Positions 18,401 to 27,783 of a stretch of DNA of 64,000 nt are shown in pieces. Numbering within the stretch: position 1 is the stretch's first letter; every line of letters begins with the position of its first letter. Both the position numbers and the translations under genes were made by a program. Under the pieces are notes generated by a model. It did no database searches, had not been told where the DNA came from, and worked only from the letters and a program-made list of their open reading frames with translations. The stretch is taken from NCBI RefSeq assembly GCF_011601275.1, contig NZ_JAAOLY010000001.1:434001-498000 (forward strand), written 5' to 3'. The DNA comes from Janthinobacterium lividum. GTDB lineage: Bacteria > Pseudomonadota > Gammaproteobacteria > Burkholderiales > Burkholderiaceae_D.

Positions 18401-19065
18401 AGCATGTCGTACGAGTAACGGTAGCCGCGCGTTTCATTCTCGCGGCTGTTCTTCAGCGCTTCCTCGATGGTTTGACCCGTCACGAACTGGTTGCCCAGCA
18501 TGCGCATGGCCAGGTCGACACCTTTGCGTATCAGCGGTTCGCCGCCTTTGGCGATGAGCTTGGTCATGGCCGAACCGAGGCCCGATTCGCTGCTGGTACT
18601 GACCAGTTTGCCCGTAATCAGCAAGCCCCAGGTGGCCGCGTTGACGAACAGCGACGGCGATTCGCCCAGGTGTTTCTTCCAGTCGCCCTTGCTGATTTTG
18701 TCGGCGATCAAACGGTCGGCCGTCTGACTGTCGGGTATACGCAACAGCGCTTCAGCCAGACACATCAATGCAACACCCTCTTCCGACGATAGCGAGAACT
18801 CGTGCATCAGTGCATCGACGCCGGACGCGCGTGTGCGTTTTTGGCGCACGTTCGAGACCAGGCGGTGCGCCAGCGCTTGTCCTTCGGCCGTCGTTTCGGT
18901 GCTGCTGGGGCGCACTTGTTGCAACAGCCACTGCACCGCGGAAACCTCGTCGCGCCTATAGGCGGCAGTGATGGCGGCGCGTTGCGGAGTCGCTTCGGGC
19001 AGGATTTCTGCCTGGAACGCAGCAAAAGGAATCGGGGTAAAAGCCGAGGGGCCTGCAGGGTGCAT
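15412..19065 (-). CDS. putA: Bifunctional proline dehydrogenase / L-glutamate gamma-semialdehyde dehydrogenase PutA
   Basis: PutA oxidises proline to glutamate in two steps with FAD and NAD+. The protein has 1217 residues. The N-terminal region holds the helical arm (~90-170) and the PRODH barrel, with FAD/proline residues in KLSALHARYSRAQ and FMVRLVKGAYWDAEVKRAQ. The ALDH half runs from about 540 to 1020, with ISPWNFPLAIFTGQLAAALAAGN, IAETGGQNALIVD and the catalytic Cys in FDSAGQRCSALRVL. A C-terminal ALDH-like extension follows. There is no N-terminal ribbon-helix-helix domain, so this PutA should not repress its own gene. That fits the divergent Lrp-type regulator at 19273. The start ATG at 19065 has an AAAGAG SD. 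Confidence 0.95.
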   Translation of the reverse strand: MHPAGPSAFTPIPFAAFQAEILPEATPQRAAITAAYRRDEVSAVQWLLQQVRPSSTETTAEGQALAHRLVSNVRQKRTRASGVDALMHEFSLSSEEGVALMCLAEALLRIPDSQTADRLIADKISKGDWKKHLGESPSLFVNAATWGLLITGKLVSTSSESGLGSAMTKLIAKGGEPLIRKGVDLAMRMLGNQFVTGQTIEEALKNSRENETRGYRYSYDMLGEAALTQQDAANYYASYETAIHAIGKASNGRGIRNGPGISVKLSALHARYSRAQRARVMEELLPRVKALLLLAKQYNIGFNIDAEETDRLELSLDLMEALAFDADLAGFDGIGYVVQAYQKRCPFAIDFLIDLAHRSGRKFMVRLVKGAYWDAEVKRAQVDGQEGYPVYTRKVYTDVSYLVCAQKLLAASSLIYPQFATHNAQTLSTIYTWAKRDGITDYEFQCLHGMGETLYDQVVGPENLDKPCRIYAPVGSHETLLAYLVRRLLENGANSSFVNQIVDESVAIDSLIRDPLEQARLQGGLPHPSIPLPLDMFGNERKNSAGLDLSNEDTLRTLATGLAQQQTWQAAPLIDGAVSLNGPTHMLHNPAQHDDVVGKVMEAGPADVETALTSASAYAMDWQTTEPSVRAQALQRAADLFEEHHIELMALAVREAGKSLPNAIAEIREAVDFLRYYAAQVEHAPNTLALGPVTCISPWNFPLAIFTGQLAAALAAGNVVLAKPAEQTPLIAHRAVQLLHAAGVPRGALQFLPGSGEVVGAGLCNDARVKGVIFTGSTEVAQLINRNLAARAVAEGIDIPLIAETGGQNALIVDSSALPEQVVQDVMSSAFDSAGQRCSALRVLFLQTEIADKTIHMLKGAMQELRVGNPDRLATDIGPVIDAEAQGNLLAHINKMKTMAIDHYSLDLPTVKGTFVAPTVLEIKSLAQLTQEVFGPVLHVIRYKRSELPQLVQSINDSGYGLTLGIHTRIDETIDFITKRAHVGNIYVNRNIVGAVVGVQPFGGEGKSGTGPKAGGPLYLKRLQRNAPAGAQHQRQAPPALDALTVWAKMHGHDKVVQLAQDYARTTLLGSTTVLPGPTGERNTLSFAARGTILCAAATSGTLMNQLAAVLATGNQALVLAQSPDLIPGDLPAALKDRIQIITSLESVKHDFHIAMIEPSLDGQLKPLLAAWEGALVGTIATTQEGAIPLWRLVAERALCVNTTAAGGNASLMMLSV

Positions 19066-19272
19066 AAGTACTCTTTACAAGGAAAAAGGGGACGAAAACT
19101 GACGTAATTCTTGCTCTTTTTTGGTGCAAAAAAATACAGAAAGTCGGACGTTAAGATGATTCGATTGTAAAGGGGATTCTTATGGATTAATTCTGGTAAT
19201 ACAGGGGACTAGCAATAGATAGTTTTTGATGCGACAATTTAACCAAATAATATTAATTTGGGGGTGATGGTA

Positions 19273-19728
19273 ATGCTGGACAAGATCAGTAAGAAAATCT
19301 TGATGGAATTGCAGAGCGATGGACGCATCAGCAATGTGGAGCTGGCCGCGCGCGTGAACTTGTCGCCAGCGGCCTGTCTGGAGCGCGTGCGCAAGCTGCA
19401 CGAATCCGGTTACATCATGGGCTATACGGCCCAGTTGAACCCGCAGCTGCTCGACGTGTCGCTGCTGGTGTTCATCGAAGTGGTGCTCGATCGCACGACA
19501 CCGGAAGTGTTCGACGCCTTCAAGCATAGCGTACAAATCATTCCAGAGGTACTGGAATGTCACATGGTCGCTGGCGGTTTCGATTACCTGGTCAAGGCGC
19601 GCGTCAAGGACATGGCCGCCTACCGCGAATTCCTGGGCAAGACCTTGTTGCAGAAAGGTGTGCGGGAAACCCACACTTATGCCGTCATGGAAGAGGTCAA
19701 AAACACCACCAAATTGCCAATTAAGTGA
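19273..19728 (+). CDS. Lrp/AsnC-family transcriptional regulator, probable putA activator
   Basis: This 151-residue regulator has an N-terminal winged helix (MLDKISKKILMELQSDGRIS, ELAARVNLSPAACLERVRKL) and a C-terminal RAM ligand domain (VLECHMVAGGFDYLVKARV). I choose ATG 19273 because an SD (GGGGGTGA) lies ahead; upstream in-frame TTG, GTG and ATG codons are possible. It is divergent from putA across a 207-bp AT-rich gap. Regulators in this position (PutR/BkdR type) activate putA in response to proline, so this is a likely PutR. Autoregulation is expected but no operator is clear. Confidence 0.88.
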   Translation: MLDKISKKILMELQSDGRISNVELAARVNLSPAACLERVRKLHESGYIMGYTAQLNPQLLDVSLLVFIEVVLDRTTPEVFDAFKHSVQIIPEVLECHMVAGGFDYLVKARVKDMAAYREFLGKTLLQKGVRETHTYAVMEEVKNTTKLPIK

Positions 19729-19931
19729 CCTTGGTGTAGCCGCCCCGTTTTTCTGATTGAGCTATCGGAACAAATGTTGTAGGGTAGAACTACAATTCTG
19801 CTATCCGGTAGCCGGCCTGAAAACACGCGCAGACGTTGTATTCAGGGTGCAAGGTGGGCAATCGGGCCCACCCGCATACGGCCACAGCACGTCCCTCCCG
19901 GGACGTGACGGGTTCGCGCAGCGGGGGACAA

Positions 19932-21491
19932 ATGAAGCAGTTGCAGCATCAGCTGGTGCGTTTCTTTGTATTCACGATCCTGGCCATGGCCGTCGCCTGT
20001 TGCCTGGCCTATCTGTTGCTGCTGTCGGGCGGCAACCATCCCTATTTGATCGCTTGCGTGGCTGCCGCCATCGGCGCCGCGCTGCTGGCATTTGCCGGCC
20101 GTCCGCGCGGCGAGCCAGGCTTGCACCAGTTCGCCGATACGGTGGGCAATGCCATCGACGCCATCATGATCGGCGCGGCGGAAACCTCGTATTTTGTCGA
20201 TTCCGTCAAACAGAAGGTGGAACTCGACGTGCGCACGGCCAGCGACATCGCCGACAGTTCCGTACAAAATGCCGCGATGACGGAAAAGATCGCCGCCAAT
20301 GCGGAACGGGCGGCCAAGGTGGCCGCCGGCGTGCGCGTGGAAAGCGTGGCGGCGCGCGCCGAAGTGGACCAGGGCTTGCGCCGCATCAACAGCGCACGCG
20401 AGGAAGCGCAAGGCGCCTCCAGCAACATGCTGAGCTTGCAGGAAAAATCCAAACGCATCACCGGTTTCACGGAAGCCATTTCCGATATTTCCGCGCGTAC
20501 CAATTTGCTGGCGCTGAACGCCGCCATCGAAGCGGCGCGCGCCGGCGAACATGGGCGCGGTTTTGCCGTGGTGGCCGGTGAAGTGCGGCAATTGGCGCAG
20601 CGCACCAAGGAAGCTTCCGATGAAATCAGCGTGATGGTGCGCGAAATCAATGAACAGTCGGAAAAGGCCGCGCAGGGCATGAGTTCGCTGGCGGCCGGCG
20701 TGACGGAAGCGGCGCGCAATGTGGAAAGCGTGCACGCTTCATTGAGCCATATCGAGGAATCGTCGGGCGAATCGGAAGACGAGATCGGGCAAATCGCCCG
20801 TGCCTCGCGCGAACACGTCGATACGACGCAAGTGATCGCCGATGCCATCCTGCAAATCCGCGACAGCATGTTGTCGACGAATGCCGAATTGCCGCGCGCC
20901 ACGCAGTCGGCCATGGCCCTGGCAGAGCGGGCCGAAGTGATCGCCGGCGCCCTCGGTGAATCGAGCGTGGCGACGCCGCACGACGAGATCCGCGAGGCGG
21001 CCCAGCGCGCCGCGCGCGACGTGGGCAAACTGTTCGAGCAAGCCATCGCGTCGGGGCGCATCACGCGCGAAGCCCTGTTCGACCGCCACTACCGCCCCAT
21101 TCCGAACACCAACCCGCCCAAGCACAACACGAAGTTCGACGCCTTTACGGACAAGGTGCTGCCCGACTTGCAGGAAGGCGTGCTGGCCGCCCTGCCCCAC
21201 TTGGCCTACGCGGGCGCCGTCGACAACAATGGCTATTTTCCGACGCACAACAAGAAGTTTTCCCAGCCGCTGACGGGCGACTATGCCACCGATATGGTCA
21301 ATAACCGCACCAAGCGCATCTTCAGCGACCGCACGGGCAAGCGCTGCGGCAGCAATACCAAGGCCTTCCTGTTGCAGACGTATAAGCGCGACACGGGCGA
21401 GGTCATGCACGATTTGTCCGTGCCCATCCACGTCGAGGGCAAGCACTGGGGCGGCTTTCGCATCGGTTATCGCTCCAGCAATCATGCATAG
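19932..21491 (+). CDS. Methyl-accepting chemotaxis protein with C-terminal sensor-like domain
   Basis: The protein has 519 residues from ATG 19932, with SD GGGGGA. Two adjacent membrane helices (~8-32 and ~36-55) are joined by a loop too short for a periplasmic sensor. The signalling hairpin has the conserved core [20 protein letters not shown] at ~184-202. The last ~155 residues (from about 365) form a separate domain with conserved-looking segments [36 protein letters not shown] and [14 protein letters not shown]. This looks like a PAS/Cache-type sensor placed after the signalling domain, in the cytoplasm. The ligand is unknown. It ends with a strong terminator. Confidence 0.85.
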   Translation: MKQLQHQLVRFFVFTILAMAVACCLAYLLLLSGGNHPYLIACVAAAIGAALLAFAGRPRGEPGLHQFADTVGNAIDAIMIGAAETSYFVDSVKQKVELDVRTASDIADSSVQNAAMTEKIAANAERAAKVAAGVRVESVAARAEVDQGLRRINSAREEAQGASSNMLSLQEKSKRITGFTEAISDISARTNLLALNAAIEAARAGEHGRGFAVVAGEVRQLAQRTKEASDEISVMVREINEQSEKAAQGMSSLAAGVTEAARNVESVHASLSHIEESSGESEDEIGQIARASREHVDTTQVIADAILQIRDSMLSTNAELPRATQSAMALAERAEVIAGALGESSVATPHDEIREAAQRAARDVGKLFEQAIASGRITREALFDRHYRPIPNTNPPKHNTKFDAFTDKVLPDLQEGVLAALPHLAYAGAVDNNGYFPTHNKKFSQPLTGDYATDMVNNRTKRIFSDRTGKRCGSNTKAFLLQTYKRDTGEVMHDLSVPIHVEGKHWGGFRIGYRSSNHA

Positions 21492-21492
21492 C

Positions 21493-21526
21493 AAAACGCC
21501 TGATGAGAGATCATCAGGCGTTTTTT
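21493..21526. terminator. Bidirectional terminator after the chemoreceptor gene
   Basis: The stem AAAACGCCTGATGA/TCATCAGGCGTTTT has a GAGA loop and flanking A and T runs. It serves the chemoreceptor gene (plus) and the convergent LysR gene (minus). Confidence 0.92.
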
Positions 21527-21542
21527 CTTGTGCAGGTGACGC

Positions 21543-22523
21543 TTACTCGATATGCGGCTTCGGCGCCACGCCGCCACCGGCCGCCGTGGCCGTCCGTAAA
21601 GTGGGTGTGTTCATGCTTTCCAGGTGATTACGCAGCCATTTGTGGGCGGGGCTGCGGGCGTCGCGCTCGTGCCACAGCATGTCCAGGTGGACGGCCGGCA
21701 AGGTCAGCGGCAAATCCTTGTACAGCAGGGACTCCGTCATGCCCGTCGAGGCGATCAAATGGCGCGGCAAGACCGTGATCAGGTCGGAATTGGCGACCAC
21801 TCGGCCTGCCGTGAAGAACTGGTTGACCGTCAACAGGATGCGCCGTTCGCGGTGGATCTGCGACAGGGCTTCGTCGATCAAGCCATGCGCTCGGCCGGAA
21901 AAGCTCACCAATAAATGGTTGGCCGCGCAGTAGTTATCCAGAGTCAATTCCTTGTCGGCCAACGGATGGCCGCGGCGCATCACGCATACATACTTGCCGG
22001 AATACAGGCGCTCGTGGCGGATGGGCGAACCCGTTTCGCTCGACAATTGCGCCGCCACGCCGGGAAAGAAGCCCACGGCCAGGTCGATGTCGCCGCGCAG
22101 CAGCATCGGGCGCGGTTCGCGCGTCGTCAGCGGCATCATGCGCACGTTGACACCGGGCGCTTCGCGTTCGATCGAGCGCATCAGGGAAGGCAGCCAGAAC
22201 GCGGCCGTGGCGTCGGCCATGGCCATGCGGAAGGTGGCGTGGGTTTTCGACACGTCAAAGGTTTCCGGCGTGACGGCCGCTTCCAGGCTGGCCAGGGCCG
22301 AACGCACGGAGGGCCACAGGGCTTCGGCGCGCGGCGTGGGTTTCACGCCATACGCGGTGCGGATCAGCAACTCGTCACCGAGGCTTTCGCGCAAGCGCTT
22401 GATGGCGTTCGATACCGCCGGCTGCGTCATCGCCAGGTGGCCGGCTGCGCGCGTCAGGTTTTGTTCCGTCATGACGGCGTCGAAAACCCGCAGCAAGTTC
22501 AGATCCAGCGTCAGAAAACTCAT
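21543..22523 (-). CDS. LysR-family transcriptional regulator
   Basis: This 326-residue LTTR has an N-terminal winged helix (DLNLLRVFDAVMTEQNLTRAA, MTQPAVSNAIKRLRESLGDELL) of the NodD/LinR-like subgroup and a C-terminal effector domain. A 30-residue Thr/Ala-rich tail follows the effector domain. The ATG at 22523 is preceded by 197 bp of AT-rich sequence shared with the divergent small membrane gene. No catabolic operon is adjacent, so the target is unknown. Confidence 0.9.
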   Translation of the reverse strand: MSFLTLDLNLLRVFDAVMTEQNLTRAAGHLAMTQPAVSNAIKRLRESLGDELLIRTAYGVKPTPRAEALWPSVRSALASLEAAVTPETFDVSKTHATFRMAMADATAAFWLPSLMRSIEREAPGVNVRMMPLTTREPRPMLLRGDIDLAVGFFPGVAAQLSSETGSPIRHERLYSGKYVCVMRRGHPLADKELTLDNYCAANHLLVSFSGRAHGLIDEALSQIHRERRILLTVNQFFTAGRVVANSDLITVLPRHLIASTGMTESLLYKDLPLTLPAVHLDMLWHERDARSPAHKWLRNHLESMNTPTLRTATAAGGGVAPKPHIE

Positions 22524-22720
22524 GGAAAGCCCAGATAAAAGTTGAATTCAAAGTAATGTGTCATGAGTGTAAACCGCGCCGGGCACGAATATTTTCACTC
22601 GTTAAAAAATATTACATCTTTCCATTCATGATTCATATAATTGGTATCAAGAAATGGAATTAGATTTATATGTTGCACTGCACTATAGTACCGTCAAATT
22701 CTATAATGCACTGGAACAGT

Positions 22721-23026
22721 ATGTCTACCTTCGCCTCCGCCCTGTACGCAGTATCCGCACCCGTGCTGGAGATTTCCCTGCTCAACGCCCTGCAAATCGT
22801 GCTGGTGATCGTGGCCGCAGGCGCTTTTGCCCTGCTGTTCAAGCCTTTGCTGGTAGGCATTGCCCGCGCCATGGTGCTGGTGGTGCGTCCCAAGCTGAGC
22901 CGCGAGCAGCGCCTGGCGCGCCAGCAGATGCGCGAAGCGCAGTCGCTCAAGCGTACCTTGGGCAAGATGGATGGCGTATCGCCAAGCAATGCGGCTGAAC
23001 TGCGTGCCCTGTCGAGCCGCGCCTAA
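22721..23026 (+). CDS. Small single-span membrane protein of unknown function
   Basis: This protein of about 101 residues starts at ATG 22721 (a longer ORF opens at 22670). One hydrophobic segment at ~18-42 (LLNALQIVLVIVAAGAFALLF) is followed by a second weakly hydrophobic stretch and then a basic, Gln/Arg-rich helical tail (SREQRLARQQMREAQSLKRTL). No family was recognised. A terminator follows at 23047. Codon use matches its neighbours, so it is probably a real gene. Confidence 0.65.
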   Translation: MSTFASALYAVSAPVLEISLLNALQIVLVIVAAGAFALLFKPLLVGIARAMVLVVRPKLSREQRLARQQMREAQSLKRTLGKMDGVSPSNAAELRALSSRA

Positions 23027-23046
23027 GTTCACTATTGCAGCATGAC

Positions 23047-23071
23047 AAGCCGGTGCGAACCGGCTTTTTTT
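23047..23071. terminator. Rho-independent terminator
   Basis: The 8-bp stem AAGCCGGT/ACCGGCTT has a GCGA loop followed by seven T. It lies downstream of the small membrane gene and between it and the convergent chalcone-isomerase-like gene. Confidence 0.88.
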
Positions 23072-23087
23072 ACGTCCGCGTTGTTGG

Positions 23088-23684
23088 CTATGCCATGTCG
23101 CCCAGCAAGTGGGCGCGCAGCTGGGTGTCGGCCGGATGGGCGCCGATCCAGATTTTCAGCAGCGCATTGTAGAAGGCCAGTTCGGGTACCTTGTCGCCCA
23201 CCTGCTTGCCGTTCAGCCTGCATAAGGTGCCCTCTTCCGGCAGCCAGTCCACCGTCAGGATGTCGCCTTTTTTCAAGCCCGGGACCATTTCGAACATGGC
23301 GCCGAACTGCATCGTCTGGCTCAGCAAACGGGTACGGTCGGCCTGGTCGGAACTGCGGTTCAAGCCCTGCATGAAGGCCTTGCCCAGCTCGTCGGAGGTG
23401 ATATCGCGCAACATGACGATTTCCAGGCGCCGCGGACCCGGCAGCGCCAGGATGTCGGCCAGCTGGGTTTTCTTTTCCGGCAGGTACAGGGCGATCGTGT
23501 AGACCTTGAAAATGACCTTGTAGCGCACGCCGGCGCCATTCAGTTTCAACTCGCGGCTGGCCAGCTGCACCGTATCGTCGAGCTTGACGCCGCCCACGTC
23601 GACGGCCAGGGCCGGCTGCGCCAGGGCGCCGCACAGGCTGGCGGCGGCCAGGCAGCGGGCCAGACGGGATGTGCTTATTTGCAT
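23088..23684 (-). CDS. Chalcone isomerase-like periplasmic protein
   Basis: This 198-residue protein has an N-terminal signal peptide (MQISTSRLARCLAAASLCGA, cleavage after LA near residue 27). The fold family is chalcone-isomerase-like: VGGVKLDDTVQLASRELKLNGAGVRYK, the Tyr-rich strand KVYTIALYLPEK, then RDITSDELGKAFMQGLN. Bacterial members are widespread in proteobacteria and their role is unknown; true chalcone isomerase activity should not be assumed. It is transcribed alone with its start at 23684. Confidence 0.85.
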   Translation of the reverse strand: MQISTSRLARCLAAASLCGALAQPALAVDVGGVKLDDTVQLASRELKLNGAGVRYKVIFKVYTIALYLPEKKTQLADILALPGPRRLEIVMLRDITSDELGKAFMQGLNRSSDQADRTRLLSQTMQFGAMFEMVPGLKKGDILTVDWLPEEGTLCRLNGKQVGDKVPELAFYNALLKIWIGAHPADTQLRAHLLGDMA

Positions 23685-23784
23685 CTTCTACCTCCGTGGA
23701 TAACCAGGTGCTGCGGAACAGCCAGCACACAGTGTAGAACAGTTGGCAGAAGCTGGCGCCACGGACAGTGGCGTGGAGGAAAGG

Positions 23785-24051
23785 TTAAGGCTTGGCGGCA
23801 GGCAGCTCCGCCTGCAGGCGCTCGTACTTGGCCATCAATTGCTCCGGGCTTTCGCGCCAGGCGGGATTGAACGGGATGCAGCTGACGGGGCACACTTGCT
23901 GGCATTGCGGCTCGTCAAAGTGGCCCACGCACTCGGTACATTTGTTGGGATCGATTTCGTAGATTTCCGCGCCCATGTAGATCGCGTCATTCGGGCACTC
24001 GGGCTCGCAAATGTCGCAATTGATGCATTCGTCGGTGATCAGTAATGCCAT
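23785..24051 (-). CDS. YfhL-type 2[4Fe-4S] ferredoxin
   Basis: This 88-residue electron carrier has two cluster motifs: CINCDICEPECP (residues ~9-20) and CTECVGHFDEPQCQQVCP. The spacing of the second motif, with a loop between the second and third Cys, is typical of the YfhL/Alvin ferredoxin subgroup with low-potential clusters. It lies 14 bp downstream of coaD on the same strand, a common pairing in Betaproteobacteria. The last 30 residues form a helical tail. Confidence 0.93.
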   Translation of the reverse strand: MALLITDECINCDICEPECPNDAIYMGAEIYEIDPNKCTECVGHFDEPQCQQVCPVSCIPFNPAWRESPEQLMAKYERLQAELPAAKP

Positions 24052-24065
24052 GATTTCACTCTTAC

Positions 24066-24572
<507 letters not shown>

Positions 24573-24663
24573 CTAACGATGCACCAATATAGACGCGCAT
24601 TATGCCTGAAATTGGTGCTGCGCCTCGGGCCAGGGAGCCTTTTTGCCTCATTTATAGGCAGAT

Positions 24664-25323
24664 TCAGGCAGTTGCCGGCACTTTGTTGTAAGTTAGCAAA
24701 TGATAATAAACGGTGCCCGCCTTGTCGGCGCGGATGACTTCCCACGGCGCCATCCACTCCGGCTTTTCCAGCGCGCTCGCTTCATCGAAGACCAGCGGCA
24801 AGCCCGATTCCGCGTACACGATGCCGCCTTCCTTGAGCAGGTTGGCGCACAGCGGCAGCACTTTCGCCAGGAAATCCTGCTGGTAGGGCGGGTCGAGGAA
24901 GATCAGGTCGAAACGCTGGCCGCGCGATGCCAGGCCTTGTGCCGTCAGCAGGGCGTCGCCGCGCAACAGTTGCACATTGTCGGCGCGCAATTTCGTCTTG
25001 TTTTCTTCCAACTGGCGGATCACGGGCGTGTGCGTGTCGACCATGGTGACGGAGGCGGCGCCGCGGCTGGCCGCCTCAAAACCCAGTGCGCCGCTGCCGG
25101 CGAACAGGTCCAGCACCTGGGCGTTGGCCCAGTCGCCGTCGCGTAGGTGATTGATCCAGTTAAACACGGTTTCGCGCACGCGGTCCGGCGTCGGGCGCAA
25201 GCCAAGTGCCTGCAAAACAGGCAGCACGGAGCGCTTCCACTGGCCGCCGATGATGCGTACCTGGTTCGGTGGCGGCGCGTGGTGGACGGGGACTTTGGCG
25301 GGTTTTTTAATCTTCTTTTGCAT
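24664..25323 (-). CDS. rsmD: 16S rRNA (guanine(966)-N2)-methyltransferase RsmD
   Basis: RsmD methylates G966 of 16S rRNA using SAM. The protein has 219 residues from ATG 25323. A basic N-terminal tail of about 20 residues (MQKKIKKPAKVP) precedes RIIGGQWKRSVLPV. The SAM motif LDLFAGSGALGFEAASRGA and the catalytic DPPY (FDLIFLDPPYQQDF) are present. A longer ORF extends upstream to 25479, but its sequence there is not RsmD-like. The rsmD-coaD order is widely conserved. Confidence 0.95.
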   Translation of the reverse strand: MQKKIKKPAKVPVHHAPPPNQVRIIGGQWKRSVLPVLQALGLRPTPDRVRETVFNWINHLRDGDWANAQVLDLFAGSGALGFEAASRGAASVTMVDTHTPVIRQLEENKTKLRADNVQLLRGDALLTAQGLASRGQRFDLIFLDPPYQQDFLAKVLPLCANLLKEGGIVYAESGLPLVFDEASALEKPEWMAPWEVIRADKAGTVYYHLLTYNKVPATA

Positions 25324-25414
25324 GGGGATTTCTTCAATTCGATGGCGGCCACTATAGCATATGGCCCCCTCGCCCAGCGCCAGGCCCCCGGCTGGCGCTG
25401 CTGTGCAGGCACGC

Positions 25415-26320
25415 TTATTTGGGCGCGCTGGCGAGCGAATTGAAATCGTCGATCCAGCCCTGCATGCGCTTGATGGCATGGGCTTTCTGCGCCGGCGTGG
25501 CGATCTTGATCACCGTCAATACCATCTGCGCCGTGCTGCTTTCGTAGGCATCGAAGAAGGCCTTTCGCTCCGAATGTTCCAGGCGCTCGAAACTGTCCTT
25601 GATCAGGGTCGTGATCAAGCCCGCGGTCGCTTCCTTGCCGAGTTTTTCTTGCTGGACCTTGCGGACCAGGTTCAATACATTCTGCTGGCGCCGCATGCGT
25701 TCGTCGAGCCAGATCTCATTGTTCAGCGGACGCGCGTCGGATGCCTTGCGGATGATGGCTTCCTGCTCGCTGCTGAAGCTGCCGAACCACAGTTCGAATT
25801 GCTCCATGGCTTTCTTGTAGCGCAGCGTCTGGCGCTTTTCCTGGTCGCCGCTCAGGTATTTCTTGCGGTAATCATCATTGTTCGACTTGAACTTCTTTTC
25901 CATCTGCGCGATCTGCTCGGGCTTGAGCGAGCGCGCCAGGTCGGCCAGTTCGGGTGCCGCCTTCAGCAGCAGCGCCTGGGTGCGTTGTTTGATCTCGCTG
26001 TAGTCGGCCATCAGGTCCGCCTGCGTGGTATTGCCTTGCAGCTGCTTCTGGCCCGTGCGCAGGATTTCCACGTAATCCTTCAATTGCGTCTTGCGGTGCC
26101 AGTCGAACAGCTTGTCGATATCCTCGCGCACCCAGCCTTTCTGGTCGCGGTCCAGGTCGACATACGCGTTGAGCCACCAGTACAGCACGGTATCGCCATT
26201 ATTGTAGGCCAGGCGCAAGCCGCTACAGCCGGCCATGACGACGAGCATGATGGCCAGCATGGCATAAGTAAAACGGTTAAAGGGCGTGGAAGACGGGGCC
26301 TGCGTGTTAAACTTTTTCAT
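25415..26320 (-). CDS. DUF6279-type lipoprotein
   Basis: The protein has 301 residues with a lipoprotein signal (AMLAIMLVVMAGC, lipobox around residue 32). The mature part is helical and highly charged, starting GLRLAYNNGDTVLYWWLNAYVDLD, which resembles the DUF6279 family of proteobacterial lipoproteins. No enzyme motif is visible. It is divergent from glmU with only 26 bp between the starts, so promoters must overlap. Its function is unknown, probably envelope-related. Confidence 0.8.
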   Translation of the reverse strand: MKKFNTQAPSSTPFNRFTYAMLAIMLVVMAGCSGLRLAYNNGDTVLYWWLNAYVDLDRDQKGWVREDIDKLFDWHRKTQLKDYVEILRTGQKQLQGNTTQADLMADYSEIKQRTQALLLKAAPELADLARSLKPEQIAQMEKKFKSNNDDYRKKYLSGDQEKRQTLRYKKAMEQFELWFGSFSSEQEAIIRKASDARPLNNEIWLDERMRRQQNVLNLVRKVQQEKLGKEATAGLITTLIKDSFERLEHSERKAFFDAYESSTAQMVLTVIKIATPAQKAHAIKRMQGWIDDFNSLASAPK

Positions 26321-26346
26321 ATTCTTAACTTATAAAATTACGGTCT

Positions 26347-27723
26347 ATGAACGTTGTCATTCTCGCTGCCGGTATGGGCAAACGCATGCAGTCGGCACTG
26401 CCCAAGGTATTGCACCCGTTGGCGGGCAAGCCGCTGTTGTCGCACGTCATCGACACGGCGCGCGGCCTGGCGCCGTCCCGATTATGCGTGATTTACGGGC
26501 ATGGGGGCGCAGCGGTGCTGAAGTTGCTCGACGGCTACAAGGTGAACCATGCTGTGCAGATTGACGCCGCCGAGCAGGCGCAGCAGCTGGGCACCGGCCA
26601 TGCCGTGCAACAAGCGCTGCCTTTGCTGGACGACAGCGTGCCGACCCTGATCCTGTACGGCGACGTGCCGCTGACCAGCGCCGCTTCCCTGCAGCAACTG
26701 GTGGATGCGGCTGGCAACGATAAGCTGGCCATTTTGACCGTCGAACAGGACGATCCTTTCGGCCTGGGCCGCATCGTGCGCGAGCACGGCGCCATCGTGC
26801 GCATCGTCGAGGAAAAGGATGCCACGCCAGCAGAGCGCGCCATCCAGGAAATCAACAGCGGCATCATGGTCGCGCCCACCATGGCCCTGAAGCAATGGCT
26901 GTCGGCCTTGTCGAATGACAATGCGCAAGGGGAATACTATTTGACTGATATCGTTGCCCAGGCCGTCGCCGACGGCGTAGCCGTCACCTCGGCCCATCCG
27001 GCTGCCGTTTGGGAAGTGGCGGGCGTCAACAGCAAGGTGCAGCTGGCCCAGCTGGAACGCATCCACCAGAACAATATCGCGCAAGCGCTGCTTGAGCGGG
27101 GCGTGACCCTGCTGGACCCGGCCCGCATCGACGTGCGCGGCGAACTCATTTGCGGCCGCGATGTCACCATCGACGTCGGCTGCGTGTTCGAAGGCAGAGT
27201 CGAACTGGGCGACGGCGTGCGCGTGGGCGCCAACAACGTCTTCATCAACGCCACGGTGGCGGCTGGCGCACACATCAAGCCCTTCTGCCATATCGAGGAC
27301 GCCGTCGTCGGCGCCGCCTCCATCATCGGCCCGTACGCGCGCCTGCGTCCTGGCACGGTTCTGGCGGAAGACGTGCACATCGGTAACTTCGTCGAAGTGA
27401 AAAACAGCCAGATCGCCGCGCACAGCAAGGCGAATCACCTAGCCTACATCGGCGACGCCACCATCGGCTCGAAGGTCAACATCGGCGCCGGCACGATTAC
27501 CTGCAACTACGATGGCGTGAACAAGTTCCGCACGGTAATTGAAGACGACGCTTTCATTGGCAGCGACAGCCAGCTGATCGCGCCCGTCACCGTCGGCAAG
27601 GGCGCCACCCTGGGCGCTGGCACGACTTTGTCGAAAGATGCGCCTGCAGGCAAGCTGACCGTTTCGCGCGCGCGCCAGGTCACCATCGACGGCTGGACGC
27701 GTCCCGTGAAAATCAAGAAGTAA
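26347..27723 (+). CDS. glmU: Bifunctional N-acetylglucosamine-1-phosphate uridyltransferase / glucosamine-1-phosphate acetyltransferase
   Basis: GlmU acetylates GlcN-1-P and then forms UDP-GlcNAc for peptidoglycan and LPS. The protein has 458 residues. The N-terminal pyrophosphorylase starts [20 protein letters not shown] (L-A-A-G-x-G-T/K-R-M), with [12 protein letters not shown]. The C-terminal half is a left-handed beta-helix of hexapeptide repeats with the acetyltransferase residues in [19 protein letters not shown] and [11 protein letters not shown]. The start ATG at 26347 has little SD. glmS, the first enzyme of the same pathway, lies 1.3 kb downstream on the same strand, separated by a DnaA-box-rich gap and an Lrp gene. 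Confidence 0.97.
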   Translation: MNVVILAAGMGKRMQSALPKVLHPLAGKPLLSHVIDTARGLAPSRLCVIYGHGGAAVLKLLDGYKVNHAVQIDAAEQAQQLGTGHAVQQALPLLDDSVPTLILYGDVPLTSAASLQQLVDAAGNDKLAILTVEQDDPFGLGRIVREHGAIVRIVEEKDATPAERAIQEINSGIMVAPTMALKQWLSALSNDNAQGEYYLTDIVAQAVADGVAVTSAHPAAVWEVAGVNSKVQLAQLERIHQNNIAQALLERGVTLLDPARIDVRGELICGRDVTIDVGCVFEGRVELGDGVRVGANNVFINATVAAGAHIKPFCHIEDAVVGAASIIGPYARLRPGTVLAEDVHIGNFVEVKNSQIAAHSKANHLAYIGDATIGSKVNIGAGTITCNYDGVNKFRTVIEDDAFIGSDSQLIAPVTVGKGATLGAGTTLSKDAPAGKLTVSRARQVTIDGWTRPVKIKK

Positions 27724-27746
27724 GCACACCGCCCTCGGTACGCATG

Positions 27747-27782
27747 ACGCCGTCAGCCTGTCCGGGCTGGCGGCGTTTTTTT
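27747..27782 (+). terminator. Rho-independent terminator of glmU
   Basis: A 12-bp stem from ACGCCG...CGGCGT, with one G-T pair, is followed by seven T. It ends glmU and leaves the next 600 bp free of transcription from this side. Confidence 0.92.
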
Positions 27783-27783
27783 A

